Assembly (NCBI GenBank): GCA_964617715.1
Contig: CAZTZN010000201.1
Coordinates: 1 to 8,297 of the forward strand
Reading direction: 5' to 3'
DNA: 8,297 nt
From: JALGVA01 sp964617715
GTDB taxonomy: Bacteria > Armatimonadota > Zipacnadia > Zipacnadales > UBA5352
Numbering within the stretch: position 1 is the first letter of the stretch; each line of letters begins with the position of its first letter. The translations under genes and the position numbers were made by a program. Of the stretch, positions 4,995-8,297 are shown piece by piece. The notes under the pieces are model-generated. The model saw nothing but the letters and a program-made list of their open reading frames with translations. It was not told the origin of the DNA and searched no databases.

Positions 4995-6692
4995 ATGCTC
5001 AGCGACCTGGAGATCGCCCGACAGGCGAGGCTGCGCCCGATCATCGAGATCGCCGAAGAGGCGGGCATCGCGCGCGACGAGCTGGAACTGCATGGCGAGC
5101 ACATGGCCAAGGTGCGGCTGTCGCTGCTCGATCGCCTCGCCGACCGCCCGGATGGCAAGCTGGTGCTGGTCACGGCCATCACGCCCACGCCGCTGGGCGA
5201 GGGCAAGACCGTGACCACCATCGGGCTGGCGCAGGCGCTGCGGCGCATCGGCAGGGACGCGGTGCTGACGCTGCGCGAGCCGTCGATGGGCCCGACCTTC
5301 GGCATCAAAGGCGGAGCCTGCGGCGGCGGGTACTCGCAGGTGGTGCCGATGGAGGACATCAACCTCCACTTCACCGGCGACATCCACGCGGTGGGCGCGG
5401 CCAACAACCTGCTCGCCGCGATGATCGACGCCAGCCTGTGGCACAAGAACCCGCTGGACATCGACCCGCTGAGCATCTCGTGGAACCGCGGCATCGACAT
5501 GAATGACGTCGCCCTGCGCAACATGGTCATCGGCCTGGGCGGGAAGGCCGGCGGCTGGCCGCGCGAGGCGCACTTCGATATCACCGTCGCCTCCGAGGTC
5601 ATGGCCATCCTGGCACTCACCAGCGGCCTCCAGGATATGCGCGAGCGCCTCGGGCGCATCCAGGTCGCGCAGACCCGGGACCGCAGGCCGATCACCGCCG
5701 AGGACCTGCGCGCGGCCGGCGCGATGGCCGCCCTCATGAGGCAGGCTATCCAGCCCAACCTGGTGCAGACGCTCGAGCACGGGCCGGCCTTCGTGCATGC
5801 GGGCCCGTTCGCCAACATCGCCATCGGCGCCAACTCGATCCTCGCCGACCGCATGGCGCTCAAGCTCGGCGACTACGTGACCACCGAGGCGGGCTTCGGC
5901 GCCGACTGCGGAGCCGAGAAGTTCTTCAACATCAAGTGCCGCGTGGCGGGCTACCGGCCGTCGGCGGTGGTCATCGTGGCGAGCGTGCGCGCGCTGCAAC
6001 TTCATGGCGGGGCCTTCAAGTTCCGGCCCGGGACCAGGCCGCCGCAGGAGGAGTTCGAGAAGGAGAACGTCGAGGCGGTACGGGCGGGCTCGGTGAATCT
6101 CGCCAAGCATATCGAGAACATGCGCCTGTTCGGGCTGCCCGTCGTCGTGGCCGTCAATCGCTTCCCCACCGACACCGATGCCGAGCTGGAGGCGGTGCGG
6201 CAGGCCGCGCTTGACGCCGGCGCGCTGGCGGCGGTCGAGAGCAATGTGTGGGCGCGTGGTGGCGAAGGCGGCGTGGAACTCGCCGAGGCGGTGGTCGAGG
6301 CCTGTGAGCAGCCCGCCGACTTCCGCTACCTCTATCCCCTCGATGCCCCCATCAAGCAGAAGATCGAGACCATCTGCACGCGGATCTACGGCGCGGACGG
6401 CGTCGAGTACTCAGCGGTTGCCAACCGCAAGATCCGCGCCTTTGAGAAGCAGGGGCTGGGGAGCCTGCCCATCTGCATGGCGAAGACGCACCTGTCGCTC
6501 AGCCACGACCCTGATCTCAAGGGACGGCCCACCGGCTTCGTGGTGCCGATTGAAGACATCCGGCCGTCGGTGGGCGCGGGTTTCCTGTATCCGGTCTGTG
6601 GCGCAATCCGGACGATGCCCGGGCTGCCCAGCCGCCCGGCAGCGATGGACGTGGACATCGACGCCGACGGCAACATCGTGGGGCTGTTCTGA
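4995..6692 (+). CDS. fhs: formate-tetrahydrofolate ligase (10-formyl-THF synthetase)
   Basis: A 565-residue cytoplasmic enzyme that joins formate to tetrahydrofolate using ATP, through a formyl phosphate intermediate, to give 10-formyl-THF. The length matches the bacterial family (about 555-560). The ATP loop TPLGEGKT is at residues 65-72. The signature segment from EPSMGPTFGIKGG through VVPMEDINLHFTGD lies at about 95-129. Trp419 in NVWARGGEGG corresponds to the pterin-stacking Trp of the Moorella enzyme, and KTHLSLSHDP...PTGF is present near the C-terminus. All expected regions are intact, so it should be active. I chose ATG 4995, seven bases after GAGGTGA (4981-4987), over the overlapping in-frame TTG at 4992. 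fchA follows after 27 bases, so the two are almost certainly co-transcribed. The reaction is reversible, so it could assimilate formate or, in reverse, make ATP while releasing formate. Confidence 0.98.
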   Translation: MLSDLEIARQARLRPIIEIAEEAGIARDELELHGEHMAKVRLSLLDRLADRPDGKLVLVTAITPTPLGEGKTVTTIGLAQALRRIGRDAVLTLREPSMGPTFGIKGGACGGGYSQVVPMEDINLHFTGDIHAVGAANNLLAAMIDASLWHKNPLDIDPLSISWNRGIDMNDVALRNMVIGLGGKAGGWPREAHFDITVASEVMAILALTSGLQDMRERLGRIQVAQTRDRRPITAEDLRAAGAMAALMRQAIQPNLVQTLEHGPAFVHAGPFANIAIGANSILADRMALKLGDYVTTEAGFGADCGAEKFFNIKCRVAGYRPSAVVIVASVRALQLHGGAFKFRPGTRPPQEEFEKENVEAVRAGSVNLAKHIENMRLFGLPVVVAVNRFPTDTDAELEAVRQAALDAGALAAVESNVWARGGEGGVELAEAVVEACEQPADFRYLYPLDAPIKQKIETICTRIYGADGVEYSAVANRKIRAFEKQGLGSLPICMAKTHLSLSHDPDLKGRPTGFVVPIEDIRPSVGAGFLYPVCGAIRTMPGLPSRPAAMDVDIDADGNIVGLF

Positions 6693-6719
6693 GCGTGGGG
6701 CGGACGGGGAGGCAGTGAT

Positions 6720-7364
6720 ATGCCCGATCAACCGATGACGCACCTGACCATCCGCGACTACGTTGAGGCGCTGGCCGGAGACGCGCCCGCGCCCGGCGGC
6801 GGCTCGGCGGCGGCCCTCGCGGGGGCCCTCGCCGCGGCGTCCGGGCGCATGGTCGGCAGCTTCACGGTCGGCAAGCAGAAGTACGCCGATGTCGAGGCCG
6901 AAATCCGCGAGCACCTGGCGGCCATCGACGCGGTGCGGGTCGAGATGCTCACACTGGTGCAGGACGATGTGGCCGCGTTCGGGGCAGTCGGCGCGGCCTA
7001 CGCCATGCCCAGGAGCACCGACGCCGAGAAGTCGGCGCGCTCGGCGGCGATCCAGGAGGCGCTGCGAGCGGCGGCGGACGTGCCCCTGCGGCTGGCGCGC
7101 GCCTGCGTGGAGCTGGCGCGACACCTGCCGGTGCTGCTGGCCAAGGGCAATCAGAACCTGGTGAGCGATGTGGGCGTGGCGGCGAAGCTGTGCGAGGCCG
7201 CCTGCGAGTGCGCGTGGCTGAATGTCGAGGTGAACCTCGCCTGGCTGAAGGACGAGGCCTTCGTGTCCGCCACCCGCGCGGAGACCGAAGAGTTGCTCGC
7301 CGAGGTGCGCCGCACCTGCATCGAAGTCTGGGAGGGCGCGGCGAAGGCGATCAGGCGCAAGTAG
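6720..7364 (+). CDS. fchA: methenyltetrahydrofolate cyclohydrolase (FchA type; FTCD C-terminal-like)
   Basis: A 214-residue helical protein of the formiminotransferase-cyclodeaminase C-terminal family. It most likely interconverts 10-formyl-THF and 5,10-methenyl-THF. Characteristic segments are APAPGGGSAAALAGAL near residues 22-37, MVGSFTVGKQKYADVE at about 42-57, and GNQNLVSDVGVA at 143-154. These match what I recall of clostridial FchA proteins, which are about 210 residues and encoded beside fhs and folD. No formiminotransferase domain is attached, and no histidine degradation genes are nearby, so a stand-alone cyclohydrolase is more likely than glutamate formiminotransferase-cyclodeaminase. 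The start at ATG 6720 has GGGGAGG at 6706-6712, 27 bases after fhs; a second ATG at 6735 lacks a site. Its presence beside a FolD that lacks the cyclohydrolase lysine makes functional sense. Confidence 0.94.
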   Translation: MPDQPMTHLTIRDYVEALAGDAPAPGGGSAAALAGALAAASGRMVGSFTVGKQKYADVEAEIREHLAAIDAVRVEMLTLVQDDVAAFGAVGAAYAMPRSTDAEKSARSAAIQEALRAAADVPLRLARACVELARHLPVLLAKGNQNLVSDVGVAAKLCEAACECAWLNVEVNLAWLKDEAFVSATRAETEELLAEVRRTCIEVWEGAAKAIRRK

Positions 7365-7383
7365 CCGTTGCCGGTTCACGACT

Positions 7384-7405
7384 CGGCCGGTCTGAAGCCC
7401 GGCCG
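7384..7405 (+). other. hairpin between fchA and folD
   Basis: CGGCCGG (7384-7390) pairs perfectly with CCGGCCG (7399-7405) around the loop TCTGAAGC. It begins 19 bases after the fchA stop in a 110-base gap, longer than the 27-base fhs-fchA gap. No T-run follows. It may be a transcript stability element that sets different expression for folD, or an intergenic repeat. I see no clear promoter in the rest of the gap. Confidence 0.3.
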
Positions 7406-7474
7406 CTTCGAGCCACGACGACAACGGCGCACACCCGAGCCGCTGGTCGCGCGATCAATGAGGAGTAGATCGAC

Positions 7475-8297
<823 letters not shown>

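Noticed and set aside
4833..6110. 425-codon minus-strand open frame opposite fhs
   Set aside because: Overlaps highly conserved fhs coding sequence; the composition is that of an antisense frame.

Overview
This is a G+C-rich bacterial window. Third codon positions are almost always G or C, and each gene is preceded by a GGAGG-like Shine-Dalgarno site. Seven genes lie head to tail on the + strand, and the last one runs off the right edge. I see no tRNA, rRNA, transposase, phage gene or CRISPR array. The mix of sugar enzymes with formate-tetrahydrofolate ligase and a stand-alone methenyl-tetrahydrofolate cyclohydrolase (FchA type) suggests an anaerobic or facultative sugar user, probably from a poorly cultured phylum. 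The sequence alone does not let me name the phylum.

Left part (1-3763). A roughly 300-base gene-free leader carries three G+C-rich hairpins. It is followed by three genes that look like carbohydrate catabolism: a family 4 glycoside hydrolase very close to alpha-galactosidase MelA (305-1591), a zinc-free medium-chain dehydrogenase with an NAD-type Rossmann motif (1667-2710), and a xylose-isomerase-like TIM-barrel protein with a complete Glu/Asp/His/Glu metal site (2954-3763). A 243-base gap with two strong hairpins separates the last two.

Right part (3856-8297). A P-loop (dethiobiotin-synthetase-like) plus DRTGG-domain protein comes first (3856-4962). It is followed by three consecutive enzymes of tetrahydrofolate one-carbon metabolism: fhs (4995-6692), fchA (6720-7364) and folD (7475 to the edge). 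Together they interconvert formate, 10-formyl-THF, 5,10-methenyl-THF and 5,10-methylene-THF. This is the folate part of the methyl branch of the Wood-Ljungdahl or reductive glycine pathways, and also a supply of C1 units for purines, serine and methionine.

Most interesting observation. The FolD here has Gln50 where the family's catalytic cyclohydrolase lysine normally sits, while its other active-site and NADP-binding residues are intact. FchA, a separate cyclohydrolase, is encoded directly upstream. The simplest reading is a division of labour: FolD has become a dehydrogenase only, and FchA does the cyclohydrolase step. The DRTGG-domain ATPase-like protein just upstream of fhs is a second candidate for unexplored biology, because the same domain pair is the regulatory N-terminus of some phosphotransacetylases.
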